From positions 930,001 through 994,000 of the forward strand of contig NW_024104898.1 of assembly GCF_003945595.2 (NCBI RefSeq): a stretch of DNA of 64,000 nt, read 5' to 3'. Origin of the DNA: Pipra filicauda (Eukaryota > Chordata > Aves > Passeriformes > Pipridae). The notes below the pieces were generated by a model. That model saw nothing but the letters and a program-made list of their open reading frames with translations. It ran no database searches and was not told the origin of the DNA. The position numbers and the translations under genes were made by a program. Positions 12,601-25,240 of the stretch are shown in pieces (position 1 is the stretch's first letter; the number at the start of each line of letters is the position of its first letter).

Positions 12601-14146
12601 ATCTTCTGCTCTTCCTCATATGAAAGACAGGCGATGAAAGAAGATATGCATTAACTTATTCAGATTATAGGAGGTCAAAGGGAAAATGAATTCAGATGGT
12701 TTATCTACTTTGAACATTATATAACAGAATAAGTCTAAGTTGGTCAGCCACGTCAGAGGGAGATGATCCACTATTTATAAAATTAACTTTAGGATTCTAC
12801 TTTTTCAAACTTCTAGTAAATACTTATCACAGTAAGTGATGCCTGCAGAGATGTTTAGCATATGCTCCACTTGAAGTATCTGTTAATTGCTGAAATAAGG
12901 CACCTGAATATCTTTGGAAAAAGCTGATTAATTGGCATTTCAGGCAATTGGCAAAGTTAAGCAATTAAAAAATTCTTTGTACTATCTTCTAATGAATGCA
13001 TAAAACCAAGGTTTCATCTGAAGCAGACAAAACTATTTACTAGTTTAGGCGGACCTTTAGGTGAAAGTTTTTTTTCTTCATTTCATGTTCCTCCCTTCCA
13101 CCTCCCCCCCCTCCAAAAAAAAAAAAAAGAACAGGAAAATAAAGTGGAGTAAACACTAAAAAATGGGAGCATATTTCCAAAATTATAAAATTTTAATAGT
13201 CTGAAAACAATTTGGGGAATTCTTCCAAATATCTTGGTGGAACTCTGATCACAGGTCAAAGAACAGTTAGATTTTAAAGCCATGAGGGGCTATTAATACT
13301 CATCTCTTTCAGCTTTGCTTATAGGACAAACCATAGAATTTCACACTGAAGTTCTTGGTTTGCGCCTAGAACATTTCAGCCAGCTGTGACAAAATTCGGT
13401 ATTGACACAAACTTGAAGTAAATGCTTAATTTCCTAACAGTAGAAATTTGTGTGCTTTACCATTTCAACTTCTGTAAATTCATTTTCTAGTCGTGGAATT
13501 TTGTTGTGTTGTTATGCACAGCATTTAAGCATCCGTTTTTATAATGCAAACACCAGTGCCTGCACTGAGGCGGGGATATCAGCTCAGCAAAATGAGGTTA
13601 ACACTGAAATGTTTGTCACAAGCTCTGAGTACATGAACATTTTTCCAAAAGTTAAAGTATCTCTTGAAGCACGAGAATGGGAAATCTGTTGAGTTACCAT
13701 CAACAGAGGTGAAAGATCAAGCAGTTTTAGTACCAATTACTAGTTTCCCCGTGTGCCTCTCCTTAATGATAGTATCCTATGAGAGACTGTGATTTAACAT
13801 AGCCACCACACTGACATGTAAAAGCTACATCTAAGAGGGAGAAAACACTGGCTCAGTTGTTTGTGTGTTTCCAGAGCTGAGAGTATGTTACCTGACATAG
13901 ACCAAGTATCAGTCTGGTCAGTGTTATCACCAGAAACACACTCTGTCATTTTTGCTGAGGTCACCAAGGTAACTAATGTGATTCTGTATCTTCCATGTCT
14001 GACAATATGTTTTGAAGAATATGCTTGATATCAACATAAATATGAACTGTTAGGTAAGCAACAAATTTTGATAAAAATTCTCCATCTAGAGAGAGAGAAA
14101 AGGCAGAAAATTATTCCAGAAACTGTTATAGTGAGATTCTGATTTT
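9694..14146. other. Intergenic, no gene recognised
   Basis: AT-rich sequence. An open frame running out of the CR1 tail to 10024 is chance. A C7 run followed by an A14 run lies near 13104-13129. The segment 12925-12975 is rich in ATTAAT and CAATT motifs. No gene was seen. Confidence 0.6.
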
Positions 14147-14412
14147 CACAGAATCATAGAATCACAGAATATGCTGAGTTGGAAGGGACCCAAAGGATCA
14201 TCGAGTCCAACTCTTAACCCTGCACAGGACCATCCCCAAGAATAACACAAAGTGCCTGAGAGTACAATCCAAATGCTTGAACTCTGTCAGGCTTGGTGCT
14301 GTGACCACTTCCCTGGGGAGCCTGTTTCAGTGCCCAAACACCCTCTGGGTGAAGAACCTTTTACTAATACCCAACCTAAACCTCCACAACACAACTTCAT
14401 TCCCTCTTAGGA
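14147..14412 (-). mobile_element. CR1 LINE 3'-end fragment (left member of an inverted pair)
   Basis: It starts with two copies of an AGAATCAYAGAAT-type tail, then TTGGAAGGGACC, GGATCATCGAGTCCAACTC and the block CTGGGGAGCCTGTTTCAGTG, followed by CTCTGGGTGAAGAACC. All are hallmarks of the CR1 3' end read on the opposite strand. It lies about 130 bp from an oppositely oriented CR1 tail at 14541, with which its outer part is complementary. Confidence 0.92.
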
Positions 14413-14540
14413 TGTCAGAGAAAGTCCATGACTATCAAATACTACAATTAAAAGTTTTGGGCACACAGAATCCATTAATATTTTCTTTGTGAAGCCTCCA
14501 TTTCATCAGTCTCTAGTACTTTACCATTTTAATTTACATG

Positions 14541-14633
14541 GTGTGATTCTTGGGGCTCTCCTGTGCGGGGCCAAGTGTTGGACTCAATGATCCTTGTGGG
14601 TCCCTTCAACTTGGAATACTCTGTGATTTTGTA
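14541..14633 (+). mobile_element. CR1 LINE 3'-end fragment (right member of an inverted pair)
   Basis: About 90 bp matching the terminal CR1 sequence in sense orientation: ATTCTTGGGGCTCTCCTGTG, TTGGACTCAATGATCC, then TTGTGGGTCCCTTC and the tail ATACTCTGTGATTTTG. It is very short, so it is either a heavily 5'-truncated insertion or an inverted product of the neighbouring copy. It is the same subfamily type as the copy at 14147-14412. Confidence 0.88.
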
Positions 14634-17600
14634 ATTTGTACTATTTGTGTTAGAAACAGGAATGTAAGGTACTTTTCAGATCAAAAAGCAGAATCTGTAC
14701 CCTGAAGGCATGGTTTCACAGACTTCCACCAAACATTCATGGAGTTGTTGCTAAGCTTCTCTGAATGTGAATGTTTACTAATAAACAGTGTTTGCTGAAT
14801 ACTAATGTTTTCTGTGTTCAGCCTAGTTCATTCCATGAACTGAATCACACTATACATAGTAGAAGTGGCAGTTTTCAAAAGATAGAATATTCAAATTATA
14901 TGCATCCTTCACCCTCCCCTCATCTTTCCATCAAGCTCCAAGTATATGTATTCCTTGTCCTTTGTTTTAAATATTTTCATAAAAAGTAGCTAGTCTTTAC
15001 AAAATAATTGCTGTTTGTTTGAAATTTTTCATAGATATAGTGCTTTACAGTATTTGCTTCTTGAAAACAATTTGGGAAAATATATTTACAGCATAATTCA
15101 AATACAAGTATTTGTAACAATAAAGATAGATGGTTGGCTTTGATGGATAAGAACCTATCTGGTGCACAATATTCCTGTGAACTTGGAGCTTCAGGCTCAG
15201 CCTCACAAAGGGTATAGGTGCTCAAGCTGAAAATATCAAAATAAAAAGCCAGAAAGCTCTCACTTTGCTGCCTCCCAGTCCTATAGTCATCAAGTCCACT
15301 CCATCTTGATATGTCTGGATTTCTATTCTCCACTCTGTTTGGAGCCTCAGGACCAGTTACTCTACTGACTATGCTTGGCGCGGTCCTGCAGCCCTCAGAA
15401 GGGACCTAGTGCAATCAGCAAGCTGAGAACCTGTTTAAAAACAAAGCCAGCTGGATCAGGCCTGCACAAACACAGGTGCAGCTCCTTCAAAATTAAAATA
15501 GTGCTCATTAGCACCTTGTACCACTTCTCACAATAAGCTGGGGGTACCCACCCTCAGCAAAAGCTCAATTAGTTAAATATATCTATCTATCTGCCTGTAT
15601 ATGTGTATATGCATATGTCCATTGTTTATTAAAAAGAAGCTACAAATTATATCTGGCACAGATACCATGACTAGAACTCTTTCCTCCCAAATGGATACCC
15701 TGATCACTAAGACAGAGGTAAGCTCTGGCTTGGACTTACTGTATATGACTTGGCTTTCGCCAATCTGAAGAAAAGATTGAGCTTGTGTCTGACCGACTTG
15801 GCCTGATGCTTCCAGCAGAAACACATCAGGAAGTGTATATCAGTGTAGCACTGCATGGACATCTGATGTCTTGTTGTTCCTGTTCCTCCAGGTTTATGGG
15901 TAAAAGCCTCTCTGGAAGCCAGGATGGCTGGAGGATGCCATAGGACATGTGGCTCTGAAGAGACCAAGTCAAGTCATGCTGGGCTCACTTGCTCTCCTAG
16001 CATGCTGGTCCCATAGGGAATCTCTGAATCACTGCATGGACCTTGGCAGCAGGCTCCCAAAACATGTTAGCTGGGGGTATCTTGCTGTCCAGGGCCTAAG
16101 TGTGAGGAGGTGGGCAGCAGCTTTTCCTGCTTCCCTCAAGATTGAAAGCTCCTAATTTCCAAAAAGGAAAGATCAAATTGTGCAGTTTCAATATTTGAAA
16201 GTGGGGAAGAAGGGGAGCATAAAGAAAAATGGGGAAATTATAGTTCTGCACTGTTGCATGTGTGGGTCAATCTGCTTGTTTGTTTTCAACCACTTAATTA
16301 AAAAAGGACACATTAAAATTGTTTAATGATTCCAAGACAATGTGTTCCATTTACAGTGTGAGTTTGGAGAAGTTCAGGTGAGAAGTAAAGTCTGAATCAT
16401 AGCCATGTGAACTGCTGTCAGAGGGTTTGCCTCCTACAAGGTAAGTTAGCACACATAGCACAGTGTCATTAATTCTGTAGTGGAAGTGAGGCTGTTCACT
16501 TGGGGAACTCGGCTCGGTGTGCGTATCTGCCATGTCACATATCGGGTGTTTGTCTCTACAGTTGCTTTCCTCCAGTTTTGGTTTAACATGCCTATTGATA
16601 GCTATGATATCCACTGTCCTGGAACAGGGAAGCAGGTAATGTTTTTCATTTTGCTAAATCTGTCTCCTCTTGTGCATATTACTGCTTCATTTGTTGATCC
16701 GTTAGTGCAGCAGCATTCATGTCAGTATAAAATAGGAAAGCATCAAAATTTCCTAGTGCAGGCAGAGACCCACACACAATGACTAAACTGGATTTGTCCA
16801 AACTTTTGCCTTTTAATTCTTTCTCAGATGTTTTGTGGGGAAGTTGTTTGTGCTCTGACAAGCAAACTATTGTGTTTGTTTGTTTGCTTTTTAAGCTTTA
16901 GATATTTTAAAAAGTTCATTTTTATGCTCCAGTGACTACACAGATTGCTACTATCCATTACTATTTGCCTGGAGGATTAGGACTAACATTTAGAATAATG
17001 TACCCGGCATGTCTCTTTGATTATTACAGAACTACCACATGAAGTATTATTTGGTGGCAATTTTATGATGTTCCCAAGTGGAATAAAATGTCAATTTTAT
17101 TGAAAAAAGAATGCACCTAAGGACAGTGCAACAGGACCCTGATACAAATGTTTCGCAATAGGACACATTCTCAAGAATTGATTTAGTGTCTCAGCTGGGA
17201 CTTAACTCCCAGGGAGAATTCCAGAATTGTCACTTACTGACAGTGGTTTATTTTCAGTGGAGAATGCTGACTTCTCAGAAAAGGAGGAGGGGAGTGAAGA
17301 ACCATCTCATTTGTTTTATCACTGTGTTTAGTGGGTCAGGGCAAAGTTATTTGGGGGCAATTCTTCTGCATTCCTTGTCAGATACTCATTCCTCAAGTGC
17401 TGAGCAGGGAATTTTATTGCTTTCACTTGGGCTGGTTAAAAATAATAAATTGTATCAGAGAATACGAGATTCATTTTATATGTCTCTTGTAAACTTTGTG
17501 CTCAAAGATCTGTATGAGCTGTGCAAATGCACTGCAATCCTGTTAACATCTGGCAAGCAGCAAAGGGGGGGAAAACAAATCTTTAAAGTAATATTGCAAA

Positions 17601-20600
17601 GCAAGTTTTGAATTAGCTGAGGTTGGTTTTTTCCCCCTTATTTTGTATAAGCCTGAAGTGATCAGCAATTTTTTAGTCAGAAAATAAACTGCTTCCACTG
17701 ACAGTTCTGGTTACAGTGTAAATACAACTATTGCACTGTATTGTTTGAAATGAATCGTCACTGCTGCATTTTGGAAAACAGTTCTTGAGATTGACAGGAG
17801 TGGTGCAAACTTGCAGGACTGTGTGTGACTACATGTCTGCAGTCAGCACGTGCCAGTAGGAGACGTAAAGATGAATGACCCCTTGAACTTCAGGTGGCGT
17901 GGAATAACACTCCTTTCTTGAGAGCTATGCTAAAATTGGAAACCGTTGGAGTTCTAATTCATGAAATGAGAAAAGTAACTTCCAGCATTATTTTCCCATA
18001 GGAGGATGTTTTTTAAATGATAAAACATGTTATGACTGCTGTTCTTGTATGTAGGCGAGTCCTTGTAAATACATACCTAGGCACAGAGGCACATCATTTC
18101 TTCTAGTTTTAAGTCATGCCTAAGAAAAAGCCCAGTTTTAATTTATAAAATCAACACTCATGCAACGATGTGTATTTTGCTTTGCTCTGTTAACAACAGT
18201 TCTCAGTACTTCATTTCTTTATGAGAAATCCAACTTAGAGTTAAAACATATTTTGAAATTTTTCAATATTGGTATCATTTTGAGAGAAGATGTCCATGCC
18301 TCATGCTCACAAAATTCAGATATTATTTAAGCGTGCTTTCTCATATGATAGAAAAGACTTTTCAGGTGGATGATCTGTTGCATCTTAGGAACCCTGAAGA
18401 TTATCACTACCTATTTTACTTACATGTGTATGCCTCCCTGGTACCCAGAACTATTAATTCCATCCTTCTCAGTGAATTAACGTTTAACTTTAAGCCCAGC
18501 ATGAGTATGTCAAGGCTCAGGCTGGACACTGTTTTGAGTGACACACACAGCCATGCGTGAGGAAACTCACTGCAGTGGGGATGCTCTTTCTAGCAGGAGT
18601 CACTGGCTGTGACACGCAGGTATTTCTGGCAATCCTAACTTGCTGTATCAATTTGTAAACATTCTGACAATTTTTCTTTACATAGCAATACTTTCTCATG
18701 ACTTTAAAAGACTCTGCTGACACCATGAAGATCAATTAATAGCATTTTCAATGTAATATAATTGCTAAAAGCTATGGGAAAAATTATTTCATGCATCTGT
18801 CCTTGAAGGGGGTTCATGAAAGGGGAAGATTTTGGGTTCTGCATCTGCATTATCTTCCCTTTTCAGCCCTATAGACAGATTCTCTTCTCTTCTTCTTGCT
18901 GCACAGGAATGGTAGAACTGGTGACTGTGTGATGGAGTGCAGAGAGGTTTAGACAGAACTGCAGAAGAAGGAGTGAGGATTGAAAAAGAGTAAACATTAC
19001 TTCCACTGCCTGCAATCCTCTGTGAGACGGGAAGTGTTTTGAGATGATCCAGGCTCCATGAAGGTGTTTGGCTTCTCTATAGGCTGCTGAGAAAGAAAGG
19101 GAGAAATAGAGAAGACTTGCACACCCCTACTGAATGGAAGGTCTGACTTTGGTCTTGGGGAATGTCTCAGTTTTAAGTCTCTCTTGGGCAGCTTAAAAAT
19201 GCTGGGAACTCCAGTTCAAGGGCCATTAGGGTTTATGGGTTTTGGGGTTCGGAGTAGGTAAACTCCAACTAAGGAAGCAACTTGGGTATGTAAATGGTAT
19301 CCTTCTTCCTTGGAGGTGAACGTGAACCTAAACACTGATGAATCAGAAGCTAAATTATCATAAAATTGGCCAGTGATGCTCTCGCTTCACTGGAATGGAA
19401 TGTGGTATGACCAGTTCAATGAATTATTGTGATATGCCAGGACCAATGGACTGGAACTGTTTAGAGTCAAGTACTTAGAGTCAACTGCAGAGCTTAAAGT
19501 ATCAAAATGCAAAAAAAGTATTTGGGAGCTGCAGTTAGTGGAAAAAAACACTCTCCAGATTGTCTGTGCTAAGGCAATTTCTTCTTTCTTTTCCCTCACC
19601 ATCCACAAGATAACTGATAACTGTGAGGCACTGCTCTCCTTCATTTCCTGCTGCCTCTGCAGATCCTTTTGAGCAGGTATATCTGTGTCAAGTCACAAAA
19701 TATGGGAGAGATTAATCAGGACATTCTAAAAGTCTTAGCAGATGCCAAGCAGCCATATTCAGAATTGCCAACACCTTTATTTTTATCTTACTCAGTTTGT
19801 TTTCAAGCTTGAACATGTGTGTACACTAAGATTAGAACTATTTGCATGCCAGGTTTCAGAGTTCAGTTATTTTTGACTTAACTCCATAAAAATAAAAATT
19901 TAAAAAAAAAGAAAGTGGGTGATATTTGATCAGGAGAAGATGGGGAGATGATTTTATTTAAAAGAGAAATAAAAGATGCTTTGTCTTTCAAATCAGTTAA
20001 TAAAACAAAGAAAAGGTGAAGCTCTGCATGGAGATCAAGCATAGAAAAATCTGATTTCCTGAGGAAGGTATTCTCTCTTCTTCCCTTCTCTGAAAGTAAA
20101 AATTAATCTAATTTCTAGATCCATGAGAGCTTGCCCTTATAGCCATTATGGGATGTCTGCTGTAGAAGGAATCTGCGGCACTTAAGGGAAGTTATGGCCC
20201 AATGCACTAATGCCCCCTACTTCTATACCTACATTTATCTATTTTATTTTTTGTTTTATATTTATTTTTCAAAAAAAGGTTGAAGTACATTTGAAACAAA
20301 TATCCAACCAAATTTTCTGATGCATAATATATTTAAGGGGTAGATTCCATATGTCTTGCAGTTCACATCTGCTTGCAGATGTAGGCTGTGTGTTTGTGCA
20401 TGTAAAAACAGGATTTTACATTCAACTAACAGATTGTTTAATAAGGCTACTGATGGCATAATCTAGCTTTATAAAGTCCAATGGCTATTAATTTTCTTTA
20501 GGGCTAATCCTGAGTTTATGTAATTTTTATATATGAAGGTCAGAAACAGGAAGAAACCTTCTGCGAATTCAGAGAAGCAGTACAGCCACTCTCTCTGGCT

Positions 20601-20664
20601 GCTACTGTGTTAGGCTGGTTGCAGTTACAGCTGTAGAAAAGAGTCTCTATTTCTATTTGGCTAT
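14634..20664. other. Intergenic, no gene recognised
   Basis: Mostly AT-rich unique-looking DNA. A short TATC/TATG-type microsatellite lies at 15580-15620. The 141-codon open frame at 17186-17611 resembles no protein family, has no exon signals that I could support, and starts at a non-ATG codon. Confidence 0.6.
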
Positions 20665-20884
20665 TAAAAACAGTGGTGCAGATGCAACATCTGGCTCAGG
20701 AAATCCCTAAACTGCTGATTGTCGGAAACAGGGAGGATATTAAGGGAGGGTGGAGAGGGAATCACTTTGCATGTACCCTGTTCTTATATTCTTTTCCTAA
20801 GCATCTGCCTCTGTCTGCTGTGAAAGGCAGGATATTGGGCTGGATGGACCTTTCATCTGACCCGGGATGGCAGTTTCCCTGTGT
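20665..20884 (+). mobile_element. Ancient amniote CR1/Pol III-SINE-type 3' tail
   Basis: The stretch AACTGCTGATTGTCGGAAAC, then TTAAGGGAGGGTGGAGAG, then CCTGTTCTTATATTCTT, and finally GGATATTGGGCTGGATGGAC followed by CTTTCATCTGACCCGGGATG, matches a widespread old reptile/bird repeat whose 3' end is shared by turtle CR1 and tortoise Pol III SINEs. Which of the two it derives from cannot be told here. It is diverged but clearly recognisable at the 3' end. The open frames across it are coincidental. Confidence 0.68.
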
Positions 20885-23800
20885 TTGGCGGGTAGAGTGG
20901 TCTGTGGCTGTGAAACTCCATCATCCAGGATCTGAGGAGCCCAAACATGACTTTCCACTCCTGCTTAAAACTTTATGGCTGTGGTGCTTCATCTGCTTTC
21001 CTCAAATCCTGCTCACAGCAGAAGTGCAGCATGGGGGGAGGGGAAGAGTTGGCCCCCTCCTCAAGGGCCATGTATTTTTGTGTTTATGTATTTATTTTGG
21101 CTTGGAGGGAGATTTTTATTCTTTCCCCCTCTGAATAGGGAATTCAGAAAAGTGACATCATTTTTAATCCTTGACAGTTTATGGGCTTTGAAAGAGATTC
21201 GGGATAACACTGAGCAATTAAGATGCCATTTTAATAGTTCTTTCAAGTGAAATCAAGTGAGTAATTAAATAAAATTGAATGAGGACCATGGCAGGCCACC
21301 CACAAGCTCTCACATCCGCTACAGATAGATGAATAAGTCAGGGTGGGGGACAAATGCTGTGTGTAAGTGGTCCTATTTATGTATTATTGGATGACTCTAG
21401 GAATGAGGCTTTCAGCTGGAAGATTTGTTTCCTTTGAACAGTGTTTCCAAGCAAGAACATGCAGGATTGTAAATTGCTATTCAAGCAGCAGTAACTTTCC
21501 CATCTTTTAAAATTCTATGTGGCAATATTAATGCCATTGTTTTGTATAGATGGCCTACTGTAAAAGTCATGGAACAAAATCAGGATTTCTTATATTAAAT
21601 GCTGGATTAGAATTCCTGCTGCCTTGTTATTAATATGATTATATATGGATGCTTTTCAAAGTTGCTTTAAACTGCAAGCATGGGGTATGGTATTACACAT
21701 GGTTTGCATTCATTCTACGCAGATAAAAAAAGCAAAGGGCAGACAAAGGGAAAACAAGTGCTTTTGAGATTTACTCTATGATAGCTCAGTAGATATTGAA
21801 GAAAAGTGGTATATCTCAGTTGTGTATCAGTTCATTTTCCTAGGGGGAAAAACCTTTTTTTGGGCTTTTCCATTCATACATGTTAAATTCTGTGCTGGGA
21901 TTTCTCACTGTAATTAAAAGCATTAACTGGAAACCATATTTCTGAAGTCTATTCTTTGCACTGAAGCTGGGATGCCTAACCGTGTCTTAGATCTCTGCAA
22001 AATGTTGATAAAATATTGATGATTGAAAAATGTCCTATTTAAAATTAAGACAGGGACACTAGTACCGTGACATATGATAACAGCTTTGAAAACTTGACTT
22101 GCGTTATTTGACAGCATTTTCTTTCACTGAAATGAACATGGGGGGAGGCAGCAGTTAAATACAACAGCCAAAATAATCTCCTTGTATTTCACATATAGAT
22201 TCACAGAAAACCTCATATTATTCCTCAAGAATTTCTCTGTAAGATACCTTCTAGGCACAGCTGATGGGATGGGTACCAGGCAGCACTCCCAGCTCACCCC
22301 ACATAAACTTGTTTTCCTTTCATCTCATTGTGTGTTGCAGTCAGTTGAACATCACTCCACACCTCTAGGTGCTACCCTAGTACAAATACATACTTGCTGT
22401 TTTCTTTCACTCCTAAAACATGATATTCTGATTTTACTTTAAATTTGGGACAATGCAGGCCCCCTCTGGTGGTCAAAACATCTTCTGTACATTTCTACAG
22501 TACTTCACTCTAGAGATGTTTTGCTGAGGGGCCAAAATGTCTGCTTTACATTTTAAAGTAATACAACCATAGTTAGTTCATTTTTCTAAGAAAACCACTA
22601 GAATGAGCCAAAACTGGAGGAGAAAAATGCATAGGAGAGGTGTTCCAGTGTGTGTCAGGTCCCAGGAATGTAGTTGGTGACACTGATGGGCGGACACAGA
22701 GAATAGCTGCAAAATTCATTGCACCAAATCTCCCTGCTGAGCTGGCGCGTGGGAGTAGGGATGGCGCTCGGGATGTCAGCAGACCCTGGTCTGCTGCTGG
22801 AGACAGAACACAACATCAGAGAGAAATTGGAAACAAACTCTTACTGCTAAGAAAAAATACCTGCCTAATGTCACAGGCTACTCTTTCTCTGATCACTGAA
22901 AACCACAGGGATACTGGATTACTGGATGTGGCGTGTTGAGGTACAGAAAGCAGGCATAGGTTGATTCACTGCTTTCTATGGCTCCCTTTAATTTGGTAGA
23001 ATTGCACTAAAAATTGGACCTACACAGAAGATTGTTATGCAACATGTACATTTAGAGGAAGGCTCTCCTAATCATTTTTCCTTTTCCTCTAATATGTTTG
23101 CATATGAGAAAATGGCATTACCTTTAACTGTTGTATGATTTTGTCCTCTCTGGCATTTTATTTCAGTGGTGCCTGATTTCCTGGAGGTTGAGGTGGTTTC
23201 TGAAACTGCTGGGAAAACCAAACAATGTTTGAAATCACTACAGCATCTTTAAAAGCAACCCTCAGCCATGTCATCAGGAAGATAATCCCAATGGCTGACC
23301 AAATCAGTCTTAACGGTCACTAGACAGGGCTTCTCCCCTCCTCCTGAATCTGGCTGATTCTTACACATTGCACAAGCTTCCACTGGCATTTCTTAGTCTG
23401 TTCCCTAAGCCCTTGACTTGACTTTCTGTCTGCTGCCTCCCAGCAGCCACACATACCATCCACCACTCAAAGGATAAAAGAGTCCTGTCAACACAACAGC
23501 TGACCAAGAAAAAGAGTAATTCACCAATGTGTTTATTCACTGAAGAGCACTCGATCAATTCTATCAGTGGTGACAAAGAGGATTTAATAGAAACATACAA
23601 CAATTCTGTTGTTGTTTTAAAACCCCACTAGCCACAATAATGGCTGCTGAAGCACTTATCATTGTCACATGATTTCTATTAACCTATTCTTAAGGAAGCC
23701 AAGAAAGAGAGATTGTGCTGTTTCATAAAAATACATTTAATGATATTTAAGACTTTATAATTGCAAGTGTTGGTTTCCCAGAATCCCCTACTTTTCTTCA

Positions 23801-24839
23801 TCTTTTAATGGCTCTTCTGCATACCCATGGACTGATTACTCTGTGCCTTAATTCACTGTGAAGTTTTAAAACTACTAGCAGGGGTCATCCTTGCCAAGGG
23901 CTTCTGAATTTTGTATTTTTTTTCTTTACTAAGTCTGAAGGTCCTGCCCAATTTGCTGATAAGTGTGTGCTGTGGTGTCAGCTGTGTGCTACTACCAGAA
24001 AAGAGGTGAGCTACCAGAGTAGCTGGACTGCTTAGAGTTTAGGGTATGAGTTTTTTGTTCAAGTTTGTGAATTATTATGTCATAAATAGATATTTCCAAA
24101 GTAGAAAGTTAGAAATGGGTATGAGAATTTTTATTTGATCTTTTCAATGTAGAGAAAACCCATTTTTAATGAGATTTCTCTTGGTTATACAACTACAGCC
24201 ATTCGCCATGTGAATAAGCAATACTTTCTCATAGGGTTGCACAGAGGAGAATGGCTTTAAGAGAGAAAATGAGTTTATGGCTGCCTTGAGCTTTCTTTTT
24301 CAAAATTTCAAATGCTGGATTACATTCAAAAAGTGTCTTCACCTTAAGAAATGGGGTCCAACCTCATTGAAACTGAAATCTCATTGAAATTCAACCTTCA
24401 GAGTCCTTCTCCTTTGCTGAATTGAAACAGTTGTTATCAAAGATTTGTTACTCAAGTATAAGACTCTGAACTCTGTCCTTAACCTTCTTTTTGGTGAGCT
24501 AAATAGTCTGAATCCATGGGCTTTCTCATATATGATGTTTATTTTCCAGGTGGCTAATTAGCAGCGCTTGAGCTACATGAAATGTAAGCAGTTAAAGGTG
24601 CAGTCTCATGCCAGGACCATGGAAGACGAGGAGTCACCAGTCCATCTTCTATAATGGCCTTGTCTCATCTTTCATGCAGTGTGTGGTGGGACTCTTGGGG
24701 GAGCAATTTTGTCTTCTGCTGATCATTCCTGGAATTCCCATTTCCTGGCTTTTAATCAAACAAAGATTTTGGCACAGGGCTTTACAGGACAAGGAAGATT
24801 GGTCATCCCTGTGTTAAACAGTGTTGTGGCTTTTCTCTA
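20885..24839. other. Intergenic, no gene recognised
   Basis: It contains AT-rich stretches at 21150-21700 that look single-copy and carry several TAATTA/ATTAAT-type strings, which makes them candidate conserved non-coding DNA. A slightly CpG-richer piece lies at 22670-22800. No gene was recognised. Confidence 0.55.
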
Positions 24840-25240
24840 AACTTACTATAATTTATCCTTTTTGAACTGCAGACACTAAGCCAGGATAGTATTCTAGCAG
24901 AATTTGCTCAGGACTGTGTGGAGACATATGATAGCTGTCCTACTTGGTAGACCCTTGGGTATATGCTTGTGTATCCAAGAGCAGCATTGTCTCTTTTAGC
25001 AGTATGTCACATTGGGAGCTCCTGTTCAGCTGACAAAGCAGCATGACTCCAATATGTTCCCAGTGACCTAAAGCTCATGAAAGACATCCCTTTTTTTTCC
25101 TAGCTGCAGTTAATCATGAAAGGAAACAAGATTACATTGAGGTCTTTTCAACCATTTTTTTTCCTGGGGACCAGCTTCATTCCTGTGCCCCAGAAACAAA
25201 GACCTTAGGTATGAATTACTAGATGGCTGAAAAGACCCAT
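24840..25240 (-). mobile_element. Ancient CR1/L3-type LINE relic, more 5' part
   Basis: Antisense blocks resemble an old amniote CR1 body: AGTATTCTAGCAGAATTTGC, a CAAGAGCAGCATTGTCTCTT block, CACATTGGGAGCTCCTGTTC, then GCTGACAAAGCAGCATGACT and a CCCAGAAACAAAGACCTTAG block. The order fits a segment upstream of the part seen at 7270-7790 but belongs to a separate insertion. Divergence is high and both ends are approximate. It was recognised by eye. Confidence 0.58.

Noticed and set aside
15580..15620. TATC/TATG repeat as a notable satellite
   Set aside because: Only a few imperfect units. An ordinary short microsatellite.
17186..17611. 141-codon open frame in intergenic DNA
   Set aside because: Starts at a non-ATG codon, AT-rich context, no family resemblance and no convincing exon signals. 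Expected by chance in 64 kb.
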